A DNA stretch of 64,000 nt from NCBI RefSeq assembly GCF_003427025.1, contig NZ_QVAI01000003.1, positions 248,001 through 312,000 of the forward strand. The letters run 5' to 3'. Within the stretch, counting starts at the first letter, position 1; the number at the start of each line of letters is the position of its first letter. A program made the translations under genes and the position numbers. A model generated the notes under the pieces. It did not search any database. It saw only the letters and a program-made list of their open reading frames with translations, and was not told the origin of the DNA. The DNA is from Jiangella endophytica (lineage in GTDB: Bacteria > Actinomycetota > Actinomycetes > Jiangellales > Jiangellaceae). Of the stretch, positions 1 to 9,306 are shown in pieces.

Positions 1-737
1 ACCGGATACCGGGCGGCGCGGTCGGCGGTGAGCAGCGTGCCGTCGTTCTCCGTCAGGTACGTGGCGCAATCCAGGCCCAGCTCGCGCAGCGCGGCGCCGA
101 GCGCACGCACCAGCCTCGCGATGACGCCGGTCAGCGCGCCGTTCAGGATCGCGGCGTTCTCCCGTTCGATCAGGCCCGGACCGCCCACGCGGTGCGCCGG
201 CGTGACAGTGCACGACGGCAGCAGCCGGTCCAGCATGTCGGCGGCCCGCTGTTCGTGGTCGGCGTTGACGACGGAGCCGGTGGCCGCGACGGCCACCGCG
301 TCGGCCCGGTGCGCGCAGGCCGCCGCGAAGGCGGCCACGGCGTCCTCGTCGAGTGGCGCGAGCTCCTTGCCCTCGTGGTCGTGCCCGCCGCGGACCATGG
401 CGACCGGCCCGCCGGCCTGCTCGACCAGGTCGCCCGGCCAGCCCGTGAACGGAGGCACGAGCGACGTCGCCGGCGCTCCGATGCGCAGCACCCCGACCCG
501 TGCCAGCATGCGCCGCTCGACGATCGCGTTCACCGCCTGCGTCGTCCCCAGGACCAGCCTGGTCACGGCCTGCCGGTCGACATCGGCCAGGACCGCGGCC
601 AGTGCCTGCCGGATCCCGACCATGAGGTCGCCGCTGGTGGTGGCCTTGTGCCTGGCGACGACGGTGCCGTCGCGGTCGACGGCGGCGGCGTCGGTGTTGG
701 TGCCGCCGACGTCGACGCCCACGCGCAGCGTTCTCAC
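1..737 (-). CDS. Hydantoinase/oxoprolinase family protein, N-terminal part (cut by window edge)
   Basis: The reverse-strand reading begins GTG-AGA-ACG at 737 and runs off the left edge, giving about 245 residues. It opens with the glycine-rich phosphate-binding loop GVDVGGTNTDAAAVD typical of the actin-fold hydantoinase/oxoprolinase family (HyuA type, ATP-dependent cleavage of hydantoin or 5-oxoproline rings). Later stretches such as LVLGTTQAVNAIVERR also fit the family. The start overlaps the stop of the upstream DUF917 gene by four bases (GTGA), so the two are translationally coupled. HyuA-like and DUF917 proteins are commonly paired, and the true substrate is often unknown. The C-terminal part lies outside the window, so completeness cannot be judged. 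Confidence 0.85.
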   Translation of the reverse strand, partial: MRTLRVGVDVGGTNTDAAAVDRDGTVVARHKATTSGDLMVGIRQALAAVLADVDRQAVTRLVLGTTQAVNAIVERRMLARVGVLRIGAPATSLVPPFTGWPGDLVEQAGGPVAMVRGGHDHEGKELAPLDEDAVAAFAAACAHRADAVAVAATGSVVNADHEQRAADMLDRLLPSCTVTPAHRVGGPGLIERENAAILNGALTGVIARLVRALGAALRELGLDCATYLTENDGTLLTADRAARYP

Positions 738-1807
738 ACCGGCAGCCCCCTGTCCACGTAGTCGAGGTCGTAACCGAACGCGCGCGGCCCGCCCAGCGCG
801 AGCCCGTCGGGCTCGCGCCAGCGCTCGTGCGCCGGCACGACCAGCACCTCGACCCGCTGGCCGTACGTCACGCTGTCGGTGGTCACCGGCCAGCCGGTGT
901 CGACGTCGAGCAGCGTGATGGCGTCGGGGACGGTCGCGACGGCCCGGCCGGCCTCGGTGACCACCAGGTTCTCGTTCTGGAAGTCCACCCGGAGCAGCCG
1001 GTCCGGCTCGGCCAGGTGCTCCAGCGTCGCGGTGCCGCGGGTCGATCCCCGGGAGGTGCGGCGCAGCACGTCCGTCACCGTGCCGCTGAACACGACCTGC
1101 GCTCCCGTGGAGGCGAGGAAGGCGGCGTGGGCGCCCGGGGTGCCCGAGTGGATGGCGCGCAGCAGGCGGCCGACCTCGCGGCAGCGGCTCAGCGACCCCA
1201 GGGCCGCGTGCGCACGGCACTGCTCACCGTTCATGGGGTAGGCGGCGACGGTGGCGACCATGCCCAGCTCGGCGACGGCGGCCCTGGTCAGCCGCTCACC
1301 GGTGTGGTTGTCGGTGGCGTCGATGACCAGGGTGTTGCCCAGCGCGCCGACCACGCAGACCGGGGAGACGTCGATGCCGGCGAGGGTGAACAGGGTGGTC
1401 TCGAGCCGGGGGAACGGCCGTCGCATGCCGTCGGCGTCGATGCACGGCAGGCCGACCTCCGCGGCCGCGACCAGCGGGAACAGGGTCCTGATGCCGCCGA
1501 TCCCGAGCGGCAGGACGGCCACGCCCCGGCGTCCGGCGTACCGCTGCATCGCCTCGAGTGCGCGCCGGGCGTCGCCCTCGCCGGGGAACTGCTCCGCCAG
1601 GACGGCGGGCGCGCCGGCCACCGCGACCGGCAGCACCAGGCCGTCGGCCGGCACGTCGCCCGCCTGCACCACGGGCACCGGTCCGTGCAGGTCGATGGCC
1701 CGGTGGAGCATGAGCTTGGCCAGGTGGGCGTCGCCGCCCCCGCCGCACCCGAGAACGGCCGCGCCGAGCGCCAGATCGTCGACGTCAGCACTGTCCACCT
1801 GTTGCAC
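734..1807 (-). CDS. DUF917 family protein (S-methyl-thiohydantoin desulfurase-like)
   Basis: This 357-residue protein has the full length of the DUF917 family and its glycine-rich start (LGCGGGGDAHLAK, residues 19-31). It also has the conserved acidic stretch with IDADGMRRPFP in the first third and an LLDVDTGWPVTTD segment near the C-terminus. DUF917 proteins usually accompany hydantoinase/oxoprolinase subunits, and some are linked to thiohydantoin metabolism. The start is GTG, and the gene is divergent from ftsK with about 75 bp between starts. Coupling to the downstream hydantoinase gene suggests a two-subunit cytoplasmic enzyme. The substrate cannot be read from the sequence. No signal peptide or membrane segment is visible. 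Confidence 0.8.
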   Translation of the reverse strand: MQQVDSADVDDLALGAAVLGCGGGGDAHLAKLMLHRAIDLHGPVPVVQAGDVPADGLVLPVAVAGAPAVLAEQFPGEGDARRALEAMQRYAGRRGVAVLPLGIGGIRTLFPLVAAAEVGLPCIDADGMRRPFPRLETTLFTLAGIDVSPVCVVGALGNTLVIDATDNHTGERLTRAAVAELGMVATVAAYPMNGEQCRAHAALGSLSRCREVGRLLRAIHSGTPGAHAAFLASTGAQVVFSGTVTDVLRRTSRGSTRGTATLEHLAEPDRLLRVDFQNENLVVTEAGRAVATVPDAITLLDVDTGWPVTTDSVTYGQRVEVLVVPAHERWREPDGLALGGPRAFGYDLDYVDRGLPV

Positions 1808-1870
1808 GAGCCGCTCCGTTCCACCGACGCGCCGGTGCCTGTGGGACTAAAGATACGAGTGTGTCGGATG

Positions 1871-1876
1871 TAATGT
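1871..1876 (+). promoter_or_regulatory. Putative -10 element of ftsK (leaderless)
   Basis: TAATGT fits the actinobacterial TANNNT -10 pattern and ends seven bases before the ATG at 1884. Transcription would therefore start at or next to the start codon, giving a leaderless mRNA. This also explains why no ribosome binding site is visible. Confidence 0.45.
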
Positions 1877-1883
1877 GATCTCC

Positions 1884-4409
1884 ATGGCGACCCGAACAGC
1901 CACGGCTCGGTCGCGAAGCTCGTCGGGTACCCCGAAGCGGCGTACCCCGGCTCGCGGCCGGAAGCGTCGCGCCCCTGAGCCACCCCCGCCGCCGCCACCT
2001 CCGGAGCCGAGTCTCGCCGCGCAGTTCTTCGGCGGCATCGGCCGGATGTTCGTCGGCATCTGGATGGGCATCGCCCACCTGGTCGGCGGCGTGACGCGCA
2101 GCATCGGGCGCACCGCCACCAGTCTCGAGGCCGACCAGCGCCGCGACGGCGTGGGGCTGTTCCTCATCGGCACGGCGTTCATCGTCGCCGCGTCGGTGTG
2201 GTGGACGCTCGACGGCCGGGTCTACGAGGCCGTCTACCAGGGCATCGCCGGCGCCATCGGCACCGGCGCCTACGTCGCTCCGGTGCTGCTGGCCATGGCG
2301 GCGTGGCGCACGCTGCGCCATCCGGACCGCAACGGTCCCGGCGGCCGCCAGGTCATCGGCTGGGTGTGCCTCGCCCTCGGCACGCTCGGCCTCGCGCACG
2401 TCGCCGGCGGCATGCCGCGCCCGGTCGACGGGCAGGTCGCCATGGAGCGGGCCGGCGGCGCCATCGGGTACGTCTCCTCGACCATCCTCGCCGACCTGCT
2501 GACGGTGTACGTGGCCGGTCCGCTGCTGGGCCTGCTGACGCTGTTCGGCGTGCTGGTCATCACCGGCATCCCGCTGTACGAGGTCACCGCGCAGCTGCGC
2601 GCCGGCGCGCTGGTCGTCGGCGGCTGGCTGGGCTTTCGCCGTCCGGTCGCCGAGGGCGACGCCGACGCCCGCGGCCGCCTCGCGCCCACCGACGACGAGC
2701 CCTACGACTCGCCGGTGCTGCGCGAGAAGCCGAAGCGCAAGCGGCGCGAGCAGCCCGCCGAGACCGACGACGCCGACACCGCCGAGCTCGGCAGCGTCGA
2801 CGGCGACGACGAGACCCCGACCGAGCCGGCCGTGGTCGCCCGCGAACTGCGCAAGAAGAAGAAGGTCAACGACGGCCCGGCCGAGCCGCCGCCGCACACG
2901 CCCATTCCGCAGCGGGTCGAGCAGCTCGCGCTGTCCGGCGACATCACCTACACGCTGCCCAACAGCGACCTGCTCCGGCAGGGCAGCCCGCACAAGGCCA
3001 AGTCGGCCGCGTCCGACCAGGTCGTCGACTCCCTCATGGGGGTCTTCGACCAGTTCAACATCGACGCCGTCGTCACCGGCTACACCCGCGGCCCGACGGT
3101 CACCCGGTATGAGGTCGAGCTGGGCACCGCGGTCAAGGTCGAGCGGGTCACGGCGCTGTCGAAAAACATCGCCTACGCGGTCGCCTCCGCCGATGTCCGC
3201 ATCCTGTCGCCGATCCCGGGCAAGTCGGCCATCGGTATCGAGATCCCCAACACCGACAAGGAGATCGTCAGCCTCGGCGACGTGCTCCGCTCGCCGGTGG
3301 CGCGCAAGGACCACCACCCGATGGTGGCCGGCCTGGGCAAGGACGTCGAGGGCGGCTTCGTCGTCACGAACCTGGCGAAGATGCCGCACCTGCTGGTCGC
3401 CGGCGCCACCGGTTCCGGAAAGTCCAGCTTCATCAACTCGATGATCTCGTCGGTGCTCATGCGGTCGACGCCCGACGAGGTGCGGATGATCATGGTCGAC
3501 CCCAAGCGGGTCGAGTTGTCCGCGTACGAGGGCATCCCGCACCTCATCACGCCGATCATCACCAACCCGAAGAAGGCGGCCGAGGCCCTGCAGTGGGTCG
3601 TGCGCGAGATGGACATGCGCTACGACGACCTCGCCAACTTCGGGTTCCGGCACGTCGACGACTTCAACAAGGCGGTCCGCGCCGGCAAGGTGAAGGCGCC
3701 CGAGGGCAGCGAGCGGGTACTGACGCCGTACCCGTACCTGCTGGTCATCGTCGACGAGCTGGCCGACCTCATGATGATCGCCCCGCGCGACGTCGAGGAC
3801 TCCGTCGTCCGCATCACCCAGCTGGCCCGGGCGGCCGGCATCCACCTGGTGCTGGCCACGCAGCGGCCGTCGGTCGACGTCGTCACCGGCCTGATCAAGG
3901 CCAACGTGCCGTCGCGGCTGGCGTTCGCGACGTCGTCGCTGGCCGACTCGCGGGTCATCCTCGACCAGCCGGGCGCGGAGAAGCTGGTCGGCCAGGGCGA
4001 CGGCCTGTTCCTGCCGATGGGCGCGAGCAAGCCCATCCGCGTCCAGGGCGCCTGGGTCACCGAGACGGAGATCGCGTCCGTCGTCGCGCACTGCAAGGAG
4101 CAGCTGGAGCCCGACTACCGCGAGGACGTCACCGCTGCTGCGGCGTCGTCGAGGCGCGAGGTCGACGAGGACATCGGCGACGACCTCGACCTGCTCTGCC
4201 AGGCCGCCGAGCTGGTCGTCAACACGCAGTTCGGGTCGACGTCGATGCTGCAGCGCAAGCTCCGGGTCGGATTCGCCAAGGCGGGCCGGCTGATGGACCT
4301 CATGGAGAGCCGCGGCATCGTCGGCCCGTCCGAGGGGTCGAAGGCCCGGGACGTGCTGATCAAGCCCGACGACCTCGACGAGGTGCTGGACACCCTGCGC
4401 GGTGGCTGA
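1884..4409 (+). CDS. ftsK: DNA translocase FtsK/SpoIIIE
   Basis: FtsK pumps chromosomal DNA through the closing division septum and activates dimer resolution. This 841-residue copy has a basic, proline-rich N-terminus, then about four hydrophobic membrane segments (residues 85-235). A charged linker follows (240-345), then the RecA-like motor with Walker A GATGSGKSS near residue 507 and Walker B LLVIVDELADL near 617-627. The final roughly 75 residues form the gamma winged helix (FGSTSMLQRKLRVGFAKAGR) that reads polar DNA signals. ATG 1884 is chosen because a -10 element lies just upstream; an in-frame GTG at 1875 is the alternative. The gene overlaps the downstream hydrolase gene by eight bases. 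Confidence 0.95.
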   Translation: MATRTATARSRSSSGTPKRRTPARGRKRRAPEPPPPPPPPEPSLAAQFFGGIGRMFVGIWMGIAHLVGGVTRSIGRTATSLEADQRRDGVGLFLIGTAFIVAASVWWTLDGRVYEAVYQGIAGAIGTGAYVAPVLLAMAAWRTLRHPDRNGPGGRQVIGWVCLALGTLGLAHVAGGMPRPVDGQVAMERAGGAIGYVSSTILADLLTVYVAGPLLGLLTLFGVLVITGIPLYEVTAQLRAGALVVGGWLGFRRPVAEGDADARGRLAPTDDEPYDSPVLREKPKRKRREQPAETDDADTAELGSVDGDDETPTEPAVVARELRKKKKVNDGPAEPPPHTPIPQRVEQLALSGDITYTLPNSDLLRQGSPHKAKSAASDQVVDSLMGVFDQFNIDAVVTGYTRGPTVTRYEVELGTAVKVERVTALSKNIAYAVASADVRILSPIPGKSAIGIEIPNTDKEIVSLGDVLRSPVARKDHHPMVAGLGKDVEGGFVVTNLAKMPHLLVAGATGSGKSSFINSMISSVLMRSTPDEVRMIMVDPKRVELSAYEGIPHLITPIITNPKKAAEALQWVVREMDMRYDDLANFGFRHVDDFNKAVRAGKVKAPEGSERVLTPYPYLLVIVDELADLMMIAPRDVEDSVVRITQLARAAGIHLVLATQRPSVDVVTGLIKANVPSRLAFATSSLADSRVILDQPGAEKLVGQGDGLFLPMGASKPIRVQGAWVTETEIASVVAHCKEQLEPDYREDVTAAAASSRREVDEDIGDDLDLLCQAAELVVNTQFGSTSMLQRKLRVGFAKAGRLMDLMESRGIVGPSEGSKARDVLIKPDDLDEVLDTLRGG

Positions 4410-5061
4410 GCCCGAGTACGTCCTGACCGAGGATCGGCCGCGCGGCGATGTCCGCGCGGCCGTCCTGTTGCTGCACGGCGGCCGGTCCGAGAGCCGCGAG
4501 CCGGTGCGGTCGCGGCAGCCGTCGGTGCTGCGGCTGCAGCCGTTCGCGTGGGCGCTGCGGCGGGCCGGCGGGCCGCTGGGGCTGACGGTGTGGCGGCTGC
4601 GGTACGCGATCCGCGGCTGGAACGGCGCCGAGGAGTCGCCGCTGGCCGACGTCCGGGCGGCGGTGGCGGCGGTGCGGGCCCGGCATCCGCGGGTGCCCGT
4701 CGCGCTGGTCGGCTACTCGATGGGCGGCCGGGCCGCCGTGCGCGTGGCGGGGGAGCGACCGGCCGGCGACGGCGTGGCCGCGGTCGCCGCGCTGGCGCCG
4801 TGGCTGACTCCGTCGGAGCCGCCGCAGCTGCTGGCCGGGAAGCACGTCCTGCTCATGCACGGCAGCGCCGACACCACGACCGACCCCCGTGCGACGGCGG
4901 CGCTGGCGGCCGCGCTGGACGGTGTCGCGGCGTCCTGCCGGTACGTCCCGGTGAGCGGCGACGGGCACGCGCTGCTGCGCCACCCGTCGGTCTGGCACCG
5001 CGAGGTGACCCGGTTCGTGCTGGCGCGGACGGGGTTGGACCCGGCCGATCAAGCGCGCTGA
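4402..5061 (+). CDS. Small alpha/beta hydrolase (dienelactone-hydrolase-like)
   Basis: This 219-residue protein shows an alpha/beta hydrolase core. It has an oxyanion-side LLLHGG near residue 25, the nucleophile elbow GYSMGG with Ser106, and a candidate acid at Asp157 in MHGSAD. The histidine is His189 in SGDGHALL. It therefore has a complete Ser-Asp-His triad in a short lid-less format. It starts with GTG inside the last codons of ftsK, so it is translationally coupled to it. It ends 13 bases inside the convergent hexosaminidase gene. No signal peptide is present, so it is cytoplasmic. The substrate is unknown, and linkage to ftsK may reflect only operon packing. Confidence 0.8.
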   Translation: MAEPEYVLTEDRPRGDVRAAVLLLHGGRSESREPVRSRQPSVLRLQPFAWALRRAGGPLGLTVWRLRYAIRGWNGAEESPLADVRAAVAAVRARHPRVPVALVGYSMGGRAAVRVAGERPAGDGVAAVAALAPWLTPSEPPQLLAGKHVLLMHGSADTTTDPRATAALAAALDGVAASCRYVPVSGDGHALLRHPSVWHREVTRFVLARTGLDPADQAR

Positions 5062-6611
5062 CGGCGTCCGGTGCCGCCGCGCTGGGCGGGGCGCGGGCCG
5101 TCCAGCGGCCGGTAGTTCACGCCCAGCGCGTCGAGGCGCCGCAGGTGCGCCGGCAGCCGGCGCAGTAGGTCGGCGGCGTCGCGGCGCTCGGGCGCCGTCC
5201 ACGCGACCTCGGCCAGCGCGCTGAGCCGCGGGAACGCCACGTACTCGACGGCGGCGGGCGTCGGCAGGTACTCGGTCCAGTGCTGACCCTGGACGCCGAG
5301 CAGCCGGCCCGGCCCGCCGCCGCTGGGCGGTTCCCACGCGGCCACGTCCTCGACGGTGGTCAGGCCGCCGATGGCCAGCGGCTCGCCGTCGCCGCCGTCC
5401 TGGTAGTGGTCGAAGTAGGTCACGTCCTCCGGGCTCATGACGACGTCGTGGCCGGCCGCCATCGCCTTGATGCCGTGCTCGCTGCCGCGCCAGGCCATGA
5501 CGACGGTGTCGGCCGGCATCCCGCCGTCGTCGGCGACCTCGTCCCAGCCGACGACCCGCCGGCCTCGCCCGGTCACGTGCTCGTGCAGCCGGCGCAGGAA
5601 CCAGCTCTGCAGCTCGTCGACGGAGGCCAGGCCCAGCTCGGCGGCGCGGGCGGCGGCCGCCGGGCTCTCGCGCCACTCCGTCCGCGGGCACTCGTCGCCG
5701 CCGAGGTGCACCCACGGGCCGGGGAACACGTCCAGCACGGTGTCGAGGACGTCGCGGGCGAAGGCGAGCGCCTCCTCGGTCGGCGCCAGCACGTTCGTCG
5801 AGATGCCCCACGTGCGGCGGACCTCGACCGGCTGCCCGGTGTTGCCCAGCTCGGGGTACGCCGCCAGCACGGACTGCACGTGGCCGGGCAGGTCGATCTC
5901 GGGGACGACGGTGATGGAGCGCTGCGCCGCGTAGGCGACGATCTCGCGCAGGTCGTCGAGCGTGTAGAAGCCACCGTGCGGAGTGCCGTCGAACGTGCCG
6001 GTCCGGCCGACGACGGTCTCGGTGCGCCAGGAGCCGACGTCGGTGAGGCGGGGGTGGGCCGGGATCTCGATCCGCCAGCCCTGGTCGTCGGTGAGGTGCA
6101 GGTGCACGACGTTGAGGCGGTGCAGCGCCGCGAGGTCGATGAACCTCAGCAGGAACGCGACCGGCATGAAGCGCCGCGCGACGTCCAGGTGCACGCCGCG
6201 CCAGGCGAACCGCGGCGCGTCCTCGATGACGCAGCACCCGATCTCCGGTGGCGCGTCGCCGACCGGCGCGCGGCGCAGCGCCGCCGGTGGCAGCAGCTGG
6301 CGGAACGTCTGGACGGCGCGCGCCAGCGCCTCGGCGGATCCGCCCTCGAGCACCGCCCGCCCGGGCGTCACCGTCAGCCGGTAGCCCTCGGCGCTGTCGC
6401 GCACCGGCGCGGCCACGCGCAGGACGATCGTCGCGGCCGGATCGGCGGCCGGGACGACCGGCGCGCGGACCCCGGCCCCCGCGAGCACGTCGTGCAGGAC
6501 CCAGGCGGCCCGGCGGGCGTCGCCGTCCGCGCCGATCGAGGTGCCGTCGCCGACGGCGAACGTTCCGGGGCGCGGCTCGTGGACGAGAGGCAGCGGGATG
6601 TGCGCGGGCAT
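5049..6611 (-). CDS. Beta-N-acetylhexosaminidase, GH20
   Basis: GH20 enzymes remove terminal beta-linked GlcNAc or GalNAc by substrate-assisted catalysis. This 520-residue protein has the GH20b-like alpha/beta domain in about the first 130 residues. The TIM barrel then starts with APRFAWRGVHLDVARRF, and the catalytic Asp306-Glu307 pair lies in HLGGDECPRTEW. Aromatic sugar-binding motifs such as VVGWDEV and GVQGQHWTEY follow. No clear signal peptide is present, so it may act on imported chitooligosaccharides or recycled wall fragments. ATG at 6611 is preferred over an in-frame TTG at 6620. The 3' end overlaps the convergent hydrolase gene by 13 bases. Confidence 0.92.
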   Translation of the reverse strand: MPAHIPLPLVHEPRPGTFAVGDGTSIGADGDARRAAWVLHDVLAGAGVRAPVVPAADPAATIVLRVAAPVRDSAEGYRLTVTPGRAVLEGGSAEALARAVQTFRQLLPPAALRRAPVGDAPPEIGCCVIEDAPRFAWRGVHLDVARRFMPVAFLLRFIDLAALHRLNVVHLHLTDDQGWRIEIPAHPRLTDVGSWRTETVVGRTGTFDGTPHGGFYTLDDLREIVAYAAQRSITVVPEIDLPGHVQSVLAAYPELGNTGQPVEVRRTWGISTNVLAPTEEALAFARDVLDTVLDVFPGPWVHLGGDECPRTEWRESPAAAARAAELGLASVDELQSWFLRRLHEHVTGRGRRVVGWDEVADDGGMPADTVVMAWRGSEHGIKAMAAGHDVVMSPEDVTYFDHYQDGGDGEPLAIGGLTTVEDVAAWEPPSGGGPGRLLGVQGQHWTEYLPTPAAVEYVAFPRLSALAEVAWTAPERRDAADLLRRLPAHLRRLDALGVNYRPLDGPRPAQRGGTGRRQRA

Positions 6612-6642
6612 GCGGGACAACGTAGCTGGCGCGCACGACGAG

Positions 6643-6648
6643 TAGAGT
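6643..6648 (+). promoter_or_regulatory. Putative -10 element of rimO
   Basis: TAGAGT matches TANNNT and ends ten bases before the rimO ATG at 6659. A leaderless or very short-leader transcript is likely. An in-frame GTG at 6647 would lie inside this element and is therefore an unlikely start. Confidence 0.4.
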
Positions 6649-6658
6649 GACGGGCGAC

Positions 6659-8062
6659 ATGAGCAAACATTCCGTCGCGATCGTCACGCTCGGCTGCAGC
6701 CGCAACGAGGTCGACTCCGAGGAGCTGGCCGGCCGTCTCGACGCCGACGGCTTCGAGCTCGTCGACGACCCCGGCGCCGCCGAGACCGTCCTGGTCAACA
6801 CCTGCGGCTTCGTCGAACAGGCCAAGAAAGACTCCGTCGACTCGCTGCTGGCCGCCGCCGACCTCAAGGCCGGCGGCGCCACCAAGGCGGTCGTCGCGGT
6901 CGGCTGCATGGCCGAGCGGTACGGAGTCGGACTCGCCGACGAGCTTCCAGAGGCTGACGCCGTCCTGGGCTTCGACGACTACGCCGCCATCGGCGAGCGG
7001 TTGCGCGGCATCCTCGGCGGCTCCGCCCACGTGTCGCACGTGCCCCGCGACCGCCGCAAGCTGCTCCCCGTCACGCCGGTCGAGCGCCAGGCCGCGGCCT
7101 ACGCGGCGCCCGACCTCCCGGCCGGCATGTCGCCCGCGTCCGGGCCGCGATCGGTGCGGCGGCGGCTCGACGGCGGCCCCATGGCGCCGCTGAAGCTGGC
7201 CAGCGGCTGCGACCGCGCCTGCACGTTCTGCGCCATCCCCATGTTCCGCGGCTCGTTCCTGTCGCGCCGCCCGTCCGACGTGCTGGCCGACGCGCGCTGG
7301 CTGGCCGAGCAGGGCGTCCGTGAACTCTTCCTCGTCAGCGAGAACTCGACGTCCTACGGCAAGGACCTCGGCGACCTGCGGCTGCTCGAGACGCTGCTGC
7401 CCGAGCTGGCCGCCGTCGAGGGCATCTCGCGGGTGCGTGTCTCGTACCTGCAGCCGGCCGAGATGCGCCCGACGCTGACCGAGGCCATGCTGTCGACGCC
7501 CGGCGTCGTCCCGTACTTCGACCTGTCCTTCCAGCACGCCAGCACGCCGCTGCTGCGCCGCATGAAGCGGTTCGGCGGGACGTCGTCGTTCCTCGAGTTG
7601 ATCCAGTCGGTCCGCGACCGGGTCCCGTCGGCCGGCATCCGGTCCAACGTCATCGTCGGTTTCCCCGGCGAGACCGACGACGACGTCGCCGAGCTCGAGT
7701 CGTTCCTCACCCAGGCCCGCCTCGACGTCGTCGGCGTGTTCGGCTACTCCGACGAGGACGGCACCGAGGCGGCGTCGTTCGACGGCAAGCTCGACTCCGA
7801 CGAGGTCGCGGAGCGGGTCGAGCGCGTCGGCGACCTCGTCGAGGAACTGGTCGCCCAGCGTGCCGAGGACCGCGTCGGCGAGACGGTGTCGGTCCTGGTC
7901 GAGTCGGTGGGTCCCGACGGCGTGGTCGAGGGCCGCGCCGAGCACCAGGGCCCCGAGGTCGACGGCACCACGACGGTGTCCGGCGTGCGCGCCGCCGTCG
8001 GCGACATCATCACGGCGACCGTCACCGGCAGTGACGGCGCCGACCTCCTCGCCGTGCCCTAG
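6659..8062 (+). CDS. rimO: Ribosomal protein S12 methylthiotransferase RimO
   Basis: RimO is a radical-SAM enzyme that adds a methylthio group to an aspartate of ribosomal protein S12. The 467-residue protein has the N-terminal methylthiotransferase domain with three cluster cysteines (Cys13, Cys49, Cys83). The radical-SAM triad is Cys184-x3-Cys188-x2-Cys191 in CDRACTFC, and a C-terminal TRAM-like domain (about 400-467) completes it. The insert before the radical-SAM motif (about residues 130-175) is usual in actinobacterial RimO. It is distinguished from MiaB, which is also in this window, by the [11 protein letters not shown] start and by its place next to pgsA. It is followed directly by pgsA, probably as one transcription group. 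Confidence 0.93.
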   Translation: MSKHSVAIVTLGCSRNEVDSEELAGRLDADGFELVDDPGAAETVLVNTCGFVEQAKKDSVDSLLAAADLKAGGATKAVVAVGCMAERYGVGLADELPEADAVLGFDDYAAIGERLRGILGGSAHVSHVPRDRRKLLPVTPVERQAAAYAAPDLPAGMSPASGPRSVRRRLDGGPMAPLKLASGCDRACTFCAIPMFRGSFLSRRPSDVLADARWLAEQGVRELFLVSENSTSYGKDLGDLRLLETLLPELAAVEGISRVRVSYLQPAEMRPTLTEAMLSTPGVVPYFDLSFQHASTPLLRRMKRFGGTSSFLELIQSVRDRVPSAGIRSNVIVGFPGETDDDVAELESFLTQARLDVVGVFGYSDEDGTEAASFDGKLDSDEVAERVERVGDLVEELVAQRAEDRVGETVSVLVESVGPDGVVEGRAEHQGPEVDGTTTVSGVRAAVGDIITATVTGSDGADLLAVP

Positions 8063-8065
8063 CCT
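8060..8065 (+). promoter_or_regulatory. Putative -10 element of pgsA
   Basis: TAGCCT overlaps the rimO stop codon and ends six bases before the pgsA GTG. This suggests a leaderless internal promoter in addition to read-through from rimO. Confidence 0.35.
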
Positions 8066-8071
8066 TGCCCC

Positions 8072-8647
8072 GTGGCCGAACCGTCGACCCTCCCGCCGAG
8101 CCCCTGGAACATCGCCAACGGGCTCACCGTTCTCCGCGTGGTCCTGGTTCCGCTGTTCGGCTGGCTGCTGCTGCGAGAGGGCGGCGACGACGACCCGTCG
8201 CGCATCGCCGCGTTCGTCACGTTCGGCATCGCGATGATGACCGACCGCCTCGACGGCGACCTCGCCCGGCGGCGCGGCCTGGTCACCGACTTCGGCAAGA
8301 TCGCCGACCCCATCGCCGACAAGGCGCTCACCGGCATGGCGTTCGTCGGGCTGTCACTGCTGGGTGAGCTGCCCTGGTGGGTGACGGTCGTCGTCCTCGT
8401 GCGTGAGTGGGGCATCACGGTGCTGCGGTTCGCCGTCCTCCGCTACGGCGTCATGGCGGCCAACCGTGGCGGCAAGCTGAAGACCGTCCTGCAGGCCCTG
8501 GCGCTCGGCCTCTACATCCTGCCGATGCCCGGCTGGTTCGACCCGATCGAGGCGTCGGTCATGGCGCTCGCCGTCATCGTCACCGTCGTCACCGGCGTCG
8601 ACTACGTGCTGTCGGCCATCCGGCTGCGGCGCAGCGCGACGCCGTGA
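8072..8647 (+). CDS. pgsA: CDP-diacylglycerol--glycerol-3-phosphate 3-phosphatidyltransferase
   Basis: This is a 191-residue integral membrane enzyme of the CDP-alcohol phosphatidyltransferase family, which makes phosphatidylglycerophosphate for phosphatidylglycerol and cardiolipin. The family signature is intact: Asp58-x2-Asp61-Gly62-x2-Ala65-Arg66-x8-Gly75-x3-Asp79-x3-Asp83. Several hydrophobic segments surround it (about 14-34, 43-57, 88-106, 125-145, 155-178). The start is GTG after a likely leaderless promoter. The stop codon overlaps the cinA start as GTGA. The pgsA-cinA-clgR order is the conserved arrangement in actinobacteria such as mycobacteria and corynebacteria, which supports the assignment to this pgsA paralogue. 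Confidence 0.93.
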   Translation: MAEPSTLPPSPWNIANGLTVLRVVLVPLFGWLLLREGGDDDPSRIAAFVTFGIAMMTDRLDGDLARRRGLVTDFGKIADPIADKALTGMAFVGLSLLGELPWWVTVVVLVREWGITVLRFAVLRYGVMAANRGGKLKTVLQALALGLYILPMPGWFDPIEASVMALAVIVTVVTGVDYVLSAIRLRRSATP

Positions 8648-9135
8648 GCGCGCCGTCGCCCGAGTCCGTGGTGCGGCAGCTGATCGCGCGCGGGCTGACG
8701 GTCGCCGCGGCGGAGTCGCTGACCGGCGGGCTGGTCTGCGCCGCCCTGACCTCGGTGCCCGGCTCGTCCGCGGTGGTGCGCGGCGGCGTCGTCGTCTACG
8801 CGACGGAGCTCAAGGCGTTGCTGGCCGGAGTGCCCGAGCCGGTACTGGCCGCGTCCGGCCCGGTGGCCGCGTCGACGGCGCAGGCCATGGCGTCCGGGGT
8901 CCGGATACGGCTCGGGGCGGACGTCGGCCTGGCGACCACCGGCGTGGCGGGGCCGGACCCGCAGGACGGCCACCCGCCGGGCACGGTGCATGTCGCGGTG
9001 GCCACGGCGGCGGGCGGCCTCAGCGTGCGTTCGTTCACGGGCGGAACGGCGTTGCCGGGCGGCCGCGAGGCCGTGCGGGCGGCCACCGTCGACGCCGTCC
9101 TGACGCTGCTGTCCGGGGTACTGTCCGAGGTGTGA
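8644..9135 (+). CDS. cinA: CinA C-terminal domain protein (nicotinamide-nucleotide amidase, PncC type)
   Basis: This 163-residue stand-alone CinA C-terminal domain has the expected AAAESLTGGLVCAALT start (residues 19-34). It also has VVYATELKALLAGV and TTGVAGPDPQDGHPPGTVHVA motifs. Enzymes of this type deamidate nicotinamide mononucleotide in NAD recycling. The N-terminal molybdopterin-like domain of full-length CinA is absent, as is normal in this actinobacterial locus. The GTG start overlaps the pgsA stop by four bases, so translation is coupled. The protein is cytoplasmic. Confidence 0.9.
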   Translation: MSAPSPESVVRQLIARGLTVAAAESLTGGLVCAALTSVPGSSAVVRGGVVVYATELKALLAGVPEPVLAASGPVAASTAQAMASGVRIRLGADVGLATTGVAGPDPQDGHPPGTVHVAVATAAGGLSVRSFTGGTALPGGREAVRAATVDAVLTLLSGVLSEV

Positions 9136-9306
9136 GACGCGGCTCCGGCGGCCGGGAATCCTCGGGTGTGCCGGGACGTTTCAACCTGCGAGATGAATAC
9201 TTCTGTGCACCCCGTCTTTCCCGGCGAGGCTGGAAACGCAAACGTACGAAACAGAAGGTACGGTGGACTCAAGCACAGTCGAGACGAATCGCGAGAGGGG
9301 TAGCCG

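Noticed and set aside
1785-4091. A 768-codon minus-strand open frame opposite ftsK
   Set aside because: Low-complexity translation opposite an intact ftsK; no start-proximal features or family motifs.
9136-9306. ClgR operator for autoregulation of clgR
   Set aside because: No convincing CGCT/GCGAA dyad; only scattered partial matches.
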